Assembly (NCBI GenBank): GCA_902805475.1
Contig: CADCSX010000010.1
Coordinates: 496,001 to 560,000, forward strand
Reading direction: 5' to 3'
DNA length: 64,000 nucleotides
DNA from: Entonaema liquescens
Taxonomy: Eukaryota > Ascomycota > Sordariomycetes > Xylariales > Xylariaceae
Shown here: in pieces, positions 22,552 to 35,785 of the stretch
Numbering within the stretch: position 1 is the first letter of the stretch
Layout of the letters: every line of letters starts with the position of its first letter
Position numbers and translations under genes: made by a program
Notes under the pieces: generated by a model
Database searches by the model: none
What the model was told of the DNA's origin: nothing
Seen by the model: only the letters and a program-made list of their open reading frames with translations

Positions 22552-23701
22552 ATTGAGCGTCTGCGAAGCCGCTATGCTATGAAATGACGGTGCTCATCGG
22601 TAAGTTTCGTATTTCCAGCAGCTGTTGCAAATGTATGCCACTCGAAGAGGTACGCCAGCGGGGAAGATTCTCGGAAGTATTAAGGTGTATTGAATGCGGT
22701 GCGATAAATGATGGTATTCCTGGTTGGGTTCGCACGCAATTGTAGAGCGCGCCGAAGGATCGCGGCTGCGATACGCGTAAAGTACGGGGAAATACTATCA
22801 GCTATTGTGGTGAAGGACGAATTTCCAACAGTTGGTCCTTATGCGCAGACAAAGAAGCTTAGAAAAACATGGTTGTTAAAAAAGGTCGGTGATCAACAAC
22901 AGCTTCGCGCACAGTTTCAGAAACGCTCCCGCCTCAACCTACGACATACGTAGCGGACGTAGCTACCATGTTACAAAGCTGCTAAGGTAAAGAGCCGCGT
23001 ACCTGAGGACATGGAAGGTCCGTGCCCGAGTGTCGAAGATTAGATGGAACCTACCTTGCTACCTTAGGTAATCTACGGGGCTAATGTACTTAGTTACCTT
23101 TTGTGCTAGTTACGTGAATGAATCTTAAGACTTCAAACATCGAAAAACGGGAGGTCCCGAGAGAGTGGTACACAGAATCTACCTAACTTTGCCCTATACA
23201 TTCATGTAAGTAGGTACATGTAGGTATTGAATGGAGGTACACATTATTACCTAGGTACCTAACGTGCAGACAGTTAAAGGTATTAGAGGTGCTACAAGTC
23301 TTATATTATTAACTATTCATTTTATTAATTTACCTGGCATCAGGTAGGTTACCTATGTTTTCTTTCAATAGCAACTCCGATTAGAACAACCATCCCATTC
23401 CCCATATGTATCGCCGCGTGGGTATTGAAAAAGTACCTAAGGTAGGTCCTATAACATTACATATTTATACACATTATTACATTGGTAGTATGAACATGTT
23501 CTAACCTCTACTACCCTTAGTAAAAGGTTCCTCATGAAGAGAGCATCACCATCACATATGAATCCAAGTCCACATTTAGTCGCATTCGATTGAATAGGAA
23601 CTTGAATGCACCGGGAGTTCCATCAATAAAACATCTACGCTATGTGTTACCGCATATCCCGAAGGCAAACACAATGGCCCTAAGTACCTTGTTTCAATGA
23701 A
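22552..23701. other. Intergenic region between TAF2 and the SAS4-like gene
   Basis: Holds the TAF2 upstream region (minus strand) and the 3' flank of the SAS4-like gene. TACCT/AGGTA low-complexity patches are scattered at about 23050-23350. No coding frame is credible. Confidence 0.45.
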
Positions 23702-25171
23702 TTAATGCTGACGTTGACGCCTTTCACGCCTCTTTTGCCTCTCGTGAGCTTTCAGGATTTCGGAATCCCGGTATTCCTCAGGTAGTTCAAAGTCGTCCTC
23801 GATCATATCTGGAACGGGTTGACCCCAGGCTACAACAGTCCTTCCTCTTCGTCGGCTCTTGCTAAGAGCTGCATCACGCTGATGCTTCTTGTCAAAGAAC
23901 GACGTGAACTCCTTTGCCACGTATGGTTCCGGAGACTTTGGCGGGGGGTCACCCCGAGATCGCTTAGAGCTCGATGCAGTGTATTTGGCCCGTGCTAATG
24001 CTTCGTTAAGAAGTTGCCTTGCAGATGCATCGGCATCGCTGTAGTCTGGCGGATCACCATCACTAAAATCCTCCAGAATATCGTTGTCTGTGTCAGCATC
24101 TCGCATTTCTTCATCCTCGTCTGAGACTACTTCTTGGATTGATTGCTCGTCGTCGCTATCCTCCTCCTCAGTTTCTTTTTCTTCATTTTCTTCAGCCTCT
24201 TCCGCCAATGCTCGTTCTTTCATAAGCTTCCGCTTTTTCTCTTCTTGACTCCATATACGGAACTTCTGCAAGATGGCCTCGCAACCTCTAATGAAGTGAT
24301 CCCGCGCAGGCTCGAAGGTCTTTTTACGGCTTTCAGTGACACCGCTGACACCCATTGTTCTTAACCAGTCATGACCTTGGAGCTCGTTAAGCAGCCGAAT
24401 GATTTGGTCCTTCTCATGTTGCGCGCGACCTTTCTCTGTATTTCGGATCGACTTTTCTAACCTTTCGGCTTTTTTATGCGCCGGCCAAAAATAAGTATCT
24501 GGTAGTGGATCCTCGACAGCTTTGCCATTATATCGTGCTTCCAAGAAGGTAAAGTCGATCCGTTGAGAGTCGTACAGATTATTGAATAGATTGTCACCGT
24601 AAGTTCGCACTGTATTATATATAAGGTGGGGCGGCTTGGTGGTGTTTGGCGCTGTATCTGGAGGGGGTACAGGGGGTTGTAATTGATGAGTATTACGGAG
24701 GGGATTGGTATCGACGAGGACAATGGGGGTATCAAGATTAAGAATGTCTAAGTAGTCTCTAGTATTAGCAATTGAACGAATGCATTTGAATAAAAAATTG
24801 TAATATTTTTTTATTCTCAATTGGGAATTGAATTATAACAATTGCACTTACGTTGTTCTTTAGGATCATTGCCGATTACTTCGTCATAGTCGGGGAAATA
24901 TGCTGACAGTTCACTCTTGAAGCGAGTCGCCTCCTGTGACCGCAACTTGCGACCGGGCCGTTCTGCTGCCGAATTGGTATCAGTTGCACTTGGTTGCAGT
25001 CTATCAAGTTCATGTTTAATTCCATTGATAGCCTTTTCCTTGTGCTTTTTAAGACTGGGTTCTATTACTGTCGCCGTCTTGGTAGTTTCCTGTTGAGCAG
25101 GATGAATTTGAGTCGACGCGACCGCAGGCTCGTTCGTACGAATTTCGGTTTGAAGTTGGGGTTGAGACCGA

Positions 25172-25202
<31 letters not shown>

Positions 25203-25596
25203 GCTTCACAGTGTTCACGGTGTTCACGGTGATAGATTTGGAGGGATTGGTAGGAGGAATGGGTCTAGCCAGAATTTCGACAGTAATTCGGGCTCTTTTC
25301 GTCTTGGGAGGGTCGTAATTATTGGCGATGGGATCTAGAGGGCGCTTCATTCGCGAAGGACTGGTCTGTTGAAGGATATTTTGCGAGTTTCGCGTCTTGA
25401 TATGTGTCGCAATGGCATGAGCATGTTTAGCAGCCACGCTATTAGCGTCAAGACCTGCAGTAGCTGGGTTAATGTTTTTAATATTGGAATTGGTTGTATG
25501 ATTAGTTGTGTGCTGCTGATGGGGATGGGCGCGTCGCTGGTAGTGCTTCTGTGGGCGCTGGAGCGCATCAGGTCGTCGCGAAGAGGTAGCCATCAA
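23702..25596 (-). CDS. SAS4-domain protein (something-about-silencing 4-like)
   Basis: Two exons on the minus strand, 24852-25596 and 23702-24756, with a 95-bp intron (24757-24851, GTAAGT donor), give 599 residues. The diagnostic region is the SAS4 domain: DPLPDTYFWPAHKKAERLEKSIRN, ERAQHEKDQI and LQGHDWLRTMGVSGVTESRKKTFEPARDHFIRGCEAIL. In budding yeast Sas4 is a subunit of the SAS-I histone H4 K16 acetyltransferase complex, so a chromatin role is likely but inferred. The N-terminal half is low-complexity, with a QS dipeptide repeat from GACTGG hexamers near 25170-25205 and a KRPLDP basic patch. An acidic stretch (EEAEENEEKETEEEDSDDE) follows the domain, and the C-terminus is basic. The acceptor used is the second of two adjacent AGs; the first would bring an immediate stop. 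Confidence 0.82.
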
Positions 25597-27391
25597 TCCA
25601 GGGTGTGGGAATTGACATAATGATCGCTGGTTGTACAGAACAAAAGTTGCTTATGGTATTTACCAAATGCGCATTGACATGCCAAAGTAATTAGAGAGAT
25701 TTCCCCAGGGCCCAACTTCTGGGCGTCTCTTGTCATCAATTGATCACTTGTTTAGTTTATTGCAGATTGCATACGCGCAGCGCTCTCAGCTGGCTACCTA
25801 CGGTACCTAAAACTATGATACTTATGATATGTACAGTGCGCATCTAGCCTGCTCCTTTATGGTTTGCCTTTCGCCATTGCTCTGTCCCCCAGACTTTGAG
25901 GCCGCCTCCCTGCCTGTTTTGTCTAGTTAAACCTTACTTATTAATACTATTCGATATAAAATGAGTCATCCTAACACTGTACATCAAACTGTATGCGAAC
26001 CCCCCATGTACGTACCAGAACTACATAAGTAAAGTACTGGGTTACTTCTTTCGATGTTCTAGTTTCAAGGAGATAACTGCATAAAATGTACTTACATTTA
26101 TAAGTACCTAACCTTGGGATGCATTAGGTACTATTTGGTACATCATTGTATATTCTAAATATTAAAGAAATACCTCTATAGAAGTAATCCAGTTTGCATT
26201 CAAGTCTACCGCAATCATTCCATAAACTCCAACTTAAGCACTAACCTAGATATCAAATCGACAGGAATAATAACTACTATATGTTGTAACTATACCCAAT
26301 TCCTAAACAAGACACAAAGCAGACCTTTCCTAATGGATCCAGCCAGATATAACCTTTTGCGACACCATAAACTACCGTTACGACGGGTTTAGGCTCGTTG
26401 ATGTAACACCATAGGGCTATCGAGGTAAGATATGCCGGGAAGCATACCCATGGTAGTTCACCTGCAGGTCCTATATTTCCGAAGCCCGTCTGATCTTGGT
26501 TGCGTGGCTGCTATTTGTAGACGGTCGATTACATGAAGCCATGATCTGAACTAAACCAGCCATGATAGGCGAGAGTTAAAGCCACCGTCTAAGCTTCATT
26601 TAAATCCCGAAGGTAGTGGTAATAGAAAGGATGCATCTTAATTCCAAACTCTTTACTCTGATTCGCCTTCGAGTCTTCAACACGCCTCGCTTTAGTCATA
26701 ACAGGTAGTTGAAATTTCCGAGGCCACAAAACTCTATGTGAAGATATCGAACTATATTATTGGCAATTTCAACTGCCCCTTATAGGCGAAGAAACCCAAT
26801 CATCTTAACTTTTAATTACTTTGAAAACATTGTTTAACTTTTGGGTTCATGATTATATATCGAGAGGTGAAGATATGAGATAGCAAAGCACCTAAGGTAG
26901 AAACCACCTAAATCTAAGTTGAAATTGGTAATTGCACATACAATTACCTACATAAGATACCTACCTACATATACTCCTATAAGTATATCAGCACTATTAG
27001 GTAGGTACATACTTTCTTACGTAGGTAGGTATTTATGTAAGTAACTTCGTTCCTCCTTCATTGGCATGTTGTACAAAACGGATGTTAATTGTACATCTAT
27101 GCCGTTTAACCGACACATAAGCAATTACAATTACGTCATTCTGAACAAAGCCACCGACGATATCAGGGCGTTCGTATCGAAATTCCCAATATACACCTTT
27201 TAGTTACACGCTTTTACCTGTACATGTATCATGTAATTCTTAGATATGTCTATTCTATGGCGAGACATTTTCCAAATATCATTTATCAATAGCTACACAT
27301 GGCATCGCAATGATACTACGGCTTCAAGCTTCGTCTTTATGTTTAATAGTGATCCTTCGGCCTTCCTATTATAACAATCTTAAGTGGCAAA
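25597..27391. other. Intergenic region, no gene seen
   Basis: About 1.8 kb between the divergent SAS4-like and IQ-motif genes. A/T-rich, without a credible frame of more than about 60 codons. Low-complexity TACCT/AGGTA clusters lie at about 26085-26130 and 26940-27050. Confidence 0.45.
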
Positions 27392-29489
27392 ATGCCAATA
27401 CCATCCCCATCCCCATCCCCATCCCCATCCCCATCTCCACCTCCCTATCCATCTTCATCTTTCTCACTAGCCCCGCAGCTCGCCGCCGCTACGCCGGGGT
27501 CACTTCCGCTAACCCCACTGTCATCACCCGGTCCGTACAGGGAAGCTAAAAATTCACCGGATACTACCACATCACAACAAAGTCACCAGGAATACTTAGA
27601 CTCTCTACATCCGCCGTCTGAAGAGGAGTTTCAACGTCTAGCAAAATTACAAGAACAGCGCGAGAAAGAACACAAGCATCGTGATCAAGAGCTACGCCGC
27701 CGAAGTGTAGCAATGGCCCACAGGAGTATGGAAGCAAGGCGAGATTTCATGCAGTCGAAAGTAGCTGAGGAAGACCAACGCCTAGAGAATTCTCGCTCCG
27801 GACCAAGTAGCAAGAATACAACATCTGGTGAAGATGATGCTGCAGATAATTGCATTAAGTCAAAGGCAGCAACCGTAATTCAGCGGACTTACCGCGGATA
27901 TCGCGTGCGCAGGGAGATGCAAGGATTAGGTTTAGATGCAAATACCAGATGGACACATGCAATCAGAGACGCACAATGGAAAGATTTAAACACGCCTCGT
28001 GCTAGGCAGAGTAGCTCCTTCAGCATCGGGAATGGTAACGCAGGCATCCAAAGAAGGCCTGGCAGCAGTCGATCCGCAGCGCGTAAGAATTGGATGAAAG
28101 TGGCCAAGATAGCCCGTCGCGCTGGGGCAGATGAAGATTCTGATCACGCTCAAGACAGCTCTTTATCGTCACTTGACGAGGAGGACTTAAGGGGTATGAG
28201 TGCTGAAAAGAGAGCAGAAGTGAGAAAGAAGCGGATGAAAGCTCAAGCAAAGAGACGGGAACGCGCTAGAATGATGGGGCTACAGTACTTCTTGGAAATG
28301 GTAGACCTAAAACATCGGTACGGGTCTAACTTGAGAGCATATCACGAAGAATGGAAGAAGTCCAACACCAATGAGAACTTCTTTTACTGGCTGGATTACG
28401 GCGAGGGCAAGAAAGTTAACTTGGCGGCTTGTCCTAGGGAAAGGTTGGATCGTGAGCAGGTTCGATATCTGAGCCGAGAGGAGAGGCAGTACTACCTAGT
28501 CAAAGTTGACCCGGAAGGTCGTCTAGTCTGGGCCAAGAATAATATGCGTATTGACACTACGGAAAAGTGGAAGGATAGCATTCACGGTATCGTACCCATT
28601 GATGATCCAACGCCCTCATTCTCGCCAAACGTCGAGTCGCATGTACAAGCCAAGCCTAATATAGAATCGCCACCACAACCACATGACCACTCAGGTTCGT
28701 CCTCCTCGATGTCATCGCGAGAGTCGGAGCTAGAGGCTGCGATGGCGGCAAAATATGCGGATCCCGACTTTGACGACAGGAAAGGCGTTAAGAAAGTTCG
28801 ACATGTGTCAGCCGCAACGATATTCAACAAGCTCCTCCGCAAGACGGTTCGCAAAAATACGTGGATTTTTGTTGCCGATACATCATTCCGCTTATACGTT
28901 GGTGTCAAGAACAGCGGTGCCTTCCAACACAGCTCGTTCTTACAAGGGTCGCGAATATCCGCAGCCGGGTTGATCAAGATAAAAAATGGGCGCCTATCAA
29001 GCCTGTCGCCACTCTCGTACGTAACAGTCAGATTCTTCTCTTAAAATATTTATTAACTTGGTGAATAGGGGTCACTACCGACCGCCAGCCTCCAACTTTC
29101 GTGCCTTCGTGCATAGTCTCGAGGAAGAAGGCGTGGACATGTCGCACGTGAGCATTAGCAAAAGCTATGCCGTCCTAGTCGGACTAGAGGCATACATTAA
29201 AACGAAGAAAAAGGGCAAGGAGGCAATGCAGACGCTCACGCACCAGAAGCAGAAATTGCTAGACCCCGAAGAGGCTCGGAAAAAGGAAGAGGCGGAGCTT
29301 GATACCAGCCAGAGCGCGGCGAAGGAACGCAAGCTCCTCGAGAAAGAAAAAGAAGAGGAAGAAGTACGTCGCGTCGAGAACAAGGCGACTTTCAAGTTTA
29401 TGCAGAAATTGCAGAGGTTTGGATTTCAACCGAGGACTCCGTCTGGGCAGAAGAATAGCGATACCATGCGTGATTCAAGGGAACATTGA
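27392..29489 (+). CDS. IQ calmodulin-binding-motif protein, fungal unknown family
   Basis: Two exons, 27392-29016 and 29069-29489, with a 52-bp intron (GTACGT..TAG), give 681 residues. The N-terminus is a Ser/Pro repeat encoded by six tandem CCATCC hexamers. Near residues 157-175 is a classical IQ motif (AATVIQRTYRGYRVRREMQ), which binds calmodulin or myosin-type light chains. The central part, HRYGSNLRAYHEEWKKSNT through NENFFYWLDYGEGKKVNL and SREERQYYLVKVDPEGRLVWAKN, is typical of a conserved filamentous-fungal IQ protein family. Splicing gives LSGHYRPPASNFRAFVHSLEEEGVDMSHV, also conserved. The C-terminus is a charged coiled coil (KEEAELDTSQSAAKERKLLEKEKEEEEVRR). The precise function is not known to me. 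Confidence 0.85.
27401..27436 (+). repeat. CCATCC hexamer repeat (6 copies) in coding sequence
   Basis: Six tandem CCATCC/CCATCT units directly after the start codon of the IQ-motif gene encode a Ser-Pro run. Repeats of 3n keep the frame when copy number changes. Confidence 0.85.
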
Positions 29490-29935
29490 CGATGTTATGA
29501 ATGGCATTGGGTTGGGTAGATCCCTATGGGCATTTGGTTGCGGTCATTGGTTATTGGCGTTCCATCGTGATATCCTTTGTTTGCTAGAGCGGTATAATTA
29601 GCTGCGGTCTCATGACGGCGTATAGTAATTATGTATTATTCGTTCTCTACCTACGCTAGGTATATGCGCTAGAACTCGGTAGATCCAGGTAACTAACACA
29701 CTGATACCTACCTAATGCTTTCTCTCAATGAAGGAATCTTAATTAGATTTCAATAGGTAGGTAGTTGACATTGATAGCACGACCAAAATATATACATTTT
29801 CGTGTCGTGGATTTGAAAGGAGGTATTAACTAGGACGGAACATGATATCTAGAAAGGTCATAGAAGTAGTACTCTATCTGTCTTGGTACTATTCAAGTTT
29901 TAACAGACTAACCACCCCTGATGACACCATCCTGT
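29490..29935. other. Convergent intergenic region
   Basis: Lies between the 3' ends of the IQ-motif and mannanase genes. It contains TACCT-type low-complexity patches near 29640-29770 and no coding signal. Confidence 0.45.
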
Positions 29936-31451
29936 TTATTTAATAGCAGAGACATGATTCGTAACGAGACAAGTCCATTCCGACGAGCCGGTGTAGATGG
30001 TATACCCATCATTATGGGTCTGCCCCGTGCTAAGCGTAGTTCCCAACTGCCAGAACAAGTCGGCTGCCAGACCCTTGGTAGCCAGTGCGGTCTTCTGCCA
30101 CTTGCCCTCAACGCCACAATGGTCGGTCGTAGATCCATCTGATTCGCAGCATTAGACTTGACGGATCAATAAGCAGGTTCTGTTGGGATACACTCACATT
30201 CCTCAAACAAGCAAGGCTTCCCCGCGGCCGCGCACGCCGCGCCATGAGCCTCGATCCACGCGTTCCCCCACTCGTTCTGCGTGCCCCAGGTACTCGGGTA
30301 CAGGTGGAAGGTACCGAAATCCAGCGTGTCGATCTTGAGGTTGGCCGCGAAGTCGAGGCCCTCGCCGAACTGGTAGGGATAGCTGCCGTCGCCCTGGAGG
30401 CCGAAGCCCTCGTCGCCCAGCGTCACCATGTGGTTGGCGTCGAGGCTCTTGACGTACGCCGACGTCTCCTGGGCCCACTTGGTGAGCACGCTGGTCTCGC
30501 ACCCGTTGCAGCGCGGCTCGTTGGCCAGCTCCCACGCGAATACCGTGGAGGAGTTGGCGTATCGTGATACTACGGCTTTGATATACGCGCGGTATTGGGT
30601 CTGCGCGGCCGTGTTCGTGTACCAGGTCTTCTGGGAGCCGCCGAAGGCGGTGACGTACTGGAGCATGGTGTTAGTTATACTTCTTTTGCAATCGAATGAT
30701 AATTTAATCGTTATCCCATCTTTCTCACTCCGGCCTAAGGAGTGGTCCTAGAGGGAAATACGCAATACGAGAAGCATTGGATAGGCAGTAATAATTCAAC
30801 TTACAGCTGGTATTCCACCATAATCGCCCCAGTTGTTAACAAAGTTAATAATCAACTTGATGCCGCGCTTCTCCGCGGCCGAAACTACGTAGTCGAGGCG
30901 CTGTAGACCGTTGGCCCCCGTGTTTATGGTCGAGCCCCTTGAAGATAAGTACTGGAAGTAGACTGTGCCAGACCCGGGCTGGGATGTGACGTCGTTGAAA
31001 CCCCAGATACGTAGGATCTTATGGCCCGCGGATTGGAGCTGATCGAGCGTCTTGTCAACGTCGGCATTGTTGGTCAGGAAGCTGATCCAATAGCTGTTTG
31101 TGCCTGCGTAGTACTTGGTCTCGCCGTCGATGTTGAAGAACAGCCCGTCCGTCTTTGCGAAGCTTGCCGCCGCTGGAGAAACAGTGTTGGTAGTACTGGC
31201 GACTACTTCAGAGCGGCTACTTGCTGAGTCGCTTACTGAAATATGTTAGTCTTGTAAGTAGAACGTTCATTTCGCACTCCGTACTTACCTGGAACGCATT
31301 GGGAATACCACTGGTTCGAGACCTGGCAACTAGATCCCGAGGGACAGGCAGTCAGTCCTGTGAAACCTTGGCCACCACATTGTGCCCAAAGCTGTCCTTC
31401 AGCAGAGACGGCACTGACAAGCGAAAGGAGTCCGACTGCGAGGTACTTCAT
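29936..31451 (-). CDS. Secreted endo-1,4-beta-mannanase, GH5 subfamily 7, with N-terminal CBM1
   Basis: Hydrolyses mannan and galactoglucomannan in plant cell walls outside the cell. Four exons on the minus strand: 31289-31451, 30805-31235, 30198-30657 and 29936-30138, with introns 31236-31288, 30658-30804 and 30139-30197; total 418 residues. A signal peptide (MKYLAVGLLSLVSAVSA) is followed by a fungal cellulose-binding CBM1 (about residues 20-54, four Cys, QLWAQCGGQGFTG...QWYSQC) and a Ser/Thr linker. The catalytic domain runs from about residue 75. The acid/base Glu is E245 (ELANEPRC) and the nucleophile is E351 (FEEYG), which is assembled across the last intron. WGFNDV, NNWGDYGG, AYVTAFGG and HLYP match fungal mannanases. 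A TATA-like sequence lies about 100 bp upstream. Confidence 0.95.
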
Positions 31452-31549
31452 CGTGGCTACGAATCACTCTAAGATGCATACGAACTCGCTACTAACAGTA
31501 ATGAGTGGTAGGAGTGATCTCAATCATTAATCAGGCGGGTGGCTTAAGC

Positions 31550-31556
31550 TATATAT
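31550..31556 (-). promoter_or_regulatory. TATA-like box upstream of mannanase
   Basis: The minus strand reads GATATATAGCT about 100 bp before the mannanase ATG at 31451. This is a usual TATA distance for an inducible secreted hydrolase gene. Confidence 0.45.
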
Positions 31557-32356
31557 CCGTATTCACGAGCAAGAGCAAGAGCATATATGGGTAGTAAACC
31601 TAGGTAGGCGAAGTCCAGCATCACAAGTAGTGCTCGCATTGGCAAGCTAACGATCAAGGCGGATCGACGTGCTCCATCTATACATTTGGAGAAAGGCTAT
31701 TTTCATCATGTTGGCTGCACCTCCAATCATCTCGTAGACCTGGAAGCATATCCATTTCTGCGGATGCAATGTAACAAGAGATCGAGACACCACGAGCATC
31801 ACCACATGGATTCCCCACACGGCTAAGTCAGGTACGGAATTATAAAAAGCCAGACATGGAGCTAGGTTCTGTGGGACCAATATATATGCTGGTTGAGATC
31901 AAAATATTTGGGAATATGGGGCCTACTATTGCTTAGGAGGGAAGAGTTAATTTTGGGAGACATGTCCCGAACTCCTCGCTATCATTGGTTGGTGAATGAT
32001 CTAGACTGGGATAGACTAGAACAATTGTGATTTTAATGGCGGAACAATACTCAAGAGGCTTACCGGGGCTTCCCCAATTTGGATGGGATGAAGTCGGTGC
32101 GACGCTCTCCGGGATTCCTGATTAGAGTATGAGTCGCAACCTAAGCCTGCGAGCTGGTTCTATTCGTGATTGTAAGATGCTAAACATAAGGTGTAGTATC
32201 TTCAACAATTGCGGCTCTTTTGAGAAGCTGATGCATCATTCAAGTGTCCTTCTATCTTCGTAGCTCTTGGGCGTGACGCCCAATACTCTAATTCTAGTAA
32301 GGAGGTTAGACCAAGGATGATTAGCTCCGTCTCAACTCTTCATCTCTCTTAATTAT
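31557..32356. other. Intergenic region between mannanase and permease
   Basis: About 800 bp upstream of the mannanase and downstream of the permease, both on the minus strand. Nothing coding was recognised. It probably holds the inducible promoter of the mannanase, but no specific binding site could be assigned with confidence. Confidence 0.4.
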
Positions 32357-34410
32357 TCAGGTTTCCTGTTGCAACTGCTGGTTCGCTTGACTGTCTCCGT
32401 TGTTTATCGACGCATCCGACTTCTCGATCACTCCTTGACTATTTGCGGGGACTGAGTCGTCATGAATGTATAACTTCATCACCTTAGGTCCCGGATAATG
32501 ACGAGTTCCATGTACAATCCACCAAATCCCCGACAGTGTGATGGTTCCAACAAGAATAACGCTATTGTAGTTCATGGCTTCGACAGTTGTGGGTATCTCG
32601 TATGCTATGAAAAGAAGGTTAGTATTTCTATACACTTAACAGATAAGGGGTAGCTCACGGAAGCAAAACAATATATCAAACATCGCTATGAGCAAAACAG
32701 CTACTAGATTCACTGCATATCCAAGCTTTCCCATGTGGAAAGGCCCTGCGGGGAAATATTTCCTCCTAGTGATCATATTGGCAATAAAAGGGATTGCATA
32801 TGACACCGTCGTCAGAACGATGAAAGAGCCGGTCAAAGCCAAGAAGGCGCTCGAACTTCCCAAAGGGATTGCACCAAGGCCCGTAGCAACAACAGACACA
32901 AACAGGGTAGCGTAAATCGGGCAGCTAAGTCCTTCATTGACTCGACCAAAAATACCAGAGAACGGGACAGCATTGTCTCTAGCCAGTGCCCAATAGGTGC
33001 GAGAGTTCGTCAGCACTGTTCCAACACAACAGCACATGCTGGTGAGAAACAAGATAAATAAGAGGCCAAAAGTCGCGCCGGAGCTGCCTGTCGCTTGCTG
33101 GTATATGACAGCGAGCGGATACGTGTTGATGCCACCTTGTAATGCTGAGAGGTCCGTAATCGCATAACTCAGTGCAATAGCGAAAACAAACGCATACAAG
33201 AAACCTAAACATATTTGAAGCCCCATGGCCTTCGGAAGGTCTCTCTTTGGATGCGGGAGTTCCTCTGCTATATGAGTAATAGCGTCAGGAGTACCAATAG
33301 TAAACGCGCCGTTAAGTACTCCTAGGAGGAATGCAACGCCATCTTGCCACCCAGTCACTGACATGGCAGGTTAGTAACTTAGTTATATCATAAAGGAAAC
33401 TCCCGAGCTGACCCGAGGTCTATGAGTTCAAAGGCTTTAGTGGGGGTTGAGAGGCAGGGTTTAACATATATCAAGAGTAGCATGGGTAGAAAGGTAGATA
33501 GGTAGCCGTATCAGTGATACTTACAGTTATTTTCCTTGAATGAGCCCCATACGAAATGATTAGAGGCGTGTGAACCTGGCTTCATCGCTGAAATCACAAT
33601 GATCGTCACGATGCCTCCGACGATAACGAGGAACATTCCGCAGTTTTGTGTATACGGAATGAGCCTATTCGCAAATATAACGAATATGGTTGAAATCCAC
33701 AAGACGCCAACAAATGCGACGTAGACATGCCAGGAGTTCGGAACATAAGTGTCCTGATGGTAAGTCGCATACATCTGAACGAGGATGTTGGCAGTGATTT
33801 GGACGAGCGCTGCCAAATCAAACATCCAGCCATAGAAGTTGATCCAGCCGGTGAAGAAGCCTACAGTTCGACCCCAATTTGGGCCGGCTGCGATAGTTGC
33901 CCAATGATACACGCCTCCAGCGGTGGGAACCGACGAAGCAAGCTTAGGAAGGTGTTAATATCCGGAGTTAACGGTATTCTTCATAGATGTGATAGATCAC
34001 CTTAGGGAGAACTTGGGGAGGGGGGCTTACCTCAGCTAGGCTCATACCAATAAACGAATACCAAAACAATGCAACAAAAAGACCAAATATCAGACTCGGG
34101 GGTCCTCCATTGACTGATAATAATCAAAACCGTATTAGCTCGATATCAAGAGATTTTCGCGCGGGCTTAAATCGGAATGTATGGTTTACTTACGGATTGA
34201 AACGGATATCGAAGAACCCAAAGCTGCCCAGGCGTTGTCAACTGTTAGTGCAAATCCGACGATGCCGAGAAGACCGTATTGACGCTTCAGTTGATCTCTA
34301 TATCCAGCAGCATTAATTTGTACGCCATGATCAACAGCAGCGACTGTATCGTCATCGAGTCCGCCTAGTTCGGGTTTCTTTTCGTCGAGAGTAAGTGTGT
34401 TATCCGTCAT
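32357..34410 (-). CDS. Amino acid/choline-type permease (APC superfamily)
   Basis: Integral membrane transporter of the amino acid-polyamine-choline superfamily, closest in look to fungal choline (Hnm1-type) and GABA permeases. Five exons on the minus strand: 34194-34410, 34031-34113, 33525-33942, 32659-33357 and 32357-32604, giving 554 residues. Introns are 34114-34193, 33943-34030, 33358-33524 and 32605-32658. Splicing builds a continuous series of about 12 hydrophobic segments starting LLGIVGFALTVDNAW and LNGGPPSLIFGLFVALFWYSFIGMSLAELASSVPTAGGVYHWA, the conserved helix 1-2 region. Also seen are GTPDAITHIAEELPHPKRDLPKAM and LTNSRTYWALARDNAVPFSG. N- and C-termini are hydrophilic and cytosolic by family topology. 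Substrate cannot be fixed from sequence. Its 3' end is about 0.9 kb from the mannanase start. Confidence 0.92.
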
Positions 34411-35785
34411 AGTTGCTCTAATGATTTTGATGCCCTAAGCTCCTCGGTGGGTATACGAATTCTTCAACTTATAAGGAAGGGAATAACAAGTCATTTCCAT
34501 ATGTTAGGATACCAATATAGTAACACATAGAAAATGATGCGGTAGAAGTTGAATATAAGTTGAGGGGGTTTACTCGAGATCAGATAAGCGACATCGAATC
34601 GTCCATTGCGGGCGTATGCAAGCCTGGTTACTTTGCATGTGCTGTCCACGCTCATTCTTGTGGAATTGTCAGCTAGATGCCAACTGAATCTTGATCCCTG
34701 GTTGAAATGCGAATGGAAAAGATAAGTAAGATAAGACAATCTCTGTCTGATACGATCTGCCCACTTGTTGCTGCTGCATGAAGCTGGGGTATATCACCCA
34801 ATCATATCAAGTCCCTATGGTTCTGTTGCCATCCTCGGCCGCCGTGGAGGCGTTCATTCGTATGCGTATAGAAGCTCTTCTGTATCGCGACATCTCTCCG
34901 GTAAGTAGTTGGAGGTGGATGATCATAACTATCTGCGCGTCACAATATGATGGAGCATAGGTTGCTTTGATGTAACATGAGACAGGGTCTTCTCGTCATT
35001 GATAGGCTAGGGCCAACTGTAAAAAGAGAGAAATGATATCTTATCAAGAGTTATAGTAAAACGTATTTATAAAAGCCAAGCTAAGTCAGAGATAGAGGAG
35101 AGTTTGAAGTTGTTAACATTTCGTTTTGTCATTTCTCTCTCTTTTAATTTCTCTAAATTCATACGATACGTTTATCCATTATTGGTAGATACCTACTCAT
35201 TTATTTAATTATGCGAACTTTGGAAATATTATGCAGATGTTGGAAATCAATTGACAACCTCCTTTTTCAAACATGTCATTATTATAATCCTTAACTTAGA
35301 TTGCAACCTTTCTAAATTGTAGAGTCACAGGTGCGAAAGGAAACTAGATAGATATGAGGATACGTTATTCTCAATAGGTAGTATGAATATCAAATGGCGT
35401 TCCGATGAGCCTTCAATATGGGGTATGTCCCCGGATTTCTAATTCCTATTGAGAAACTTGGGGCTTTTATACTTTAGTAAGCTTTTCATCGAATATATCG
35501 TCATCAAATCTAAACTTGTGTGGTGGATCGATTTATCAGACTATGAAACCGATGATCAAAACATACTTCAGCCGCAATCCACGGTGAGGCCCACGGAACT
35601 CCACGGACAGACTTAACCAACATTATTAATCGAGCACGCTTATGTAACATCGTGTAGCCCCCTTAGTAAATAGAAAGTGTATATATATTGAGCACCAGCT
35701 GACCCAATGTGTAGGCGTTGTATTGTTGTCTGGTACGAACATAAGGAATACACATCACCTATCTTATACCTACTCTTAATTAACA
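34411..35785. promoter_or_regulatory. Divergent upstream region of permease and oxidoreductase
   Basis: About 1.4 kb between two divergently transcribed genes. A/T-rich, with no credible coding frame. A TATA-like sequence for the plus-strand gene is listed separately. Confidence 0.45.
35680..35689 (+). promoter_or_regulatory. TATA-like box upstream of oxidoreductase
   Basis: TATATATATT about 100 bp before the ATG at 35786, in an otherwise ordinary context. Confidence 0.5.

Noticed and set aside
29908..30138. Minus-strand 76-codon frame overlapping the last mannanase exon
   Set aside because: It is a shadow in another frame of the spliced mannanase exon 29936-30138.
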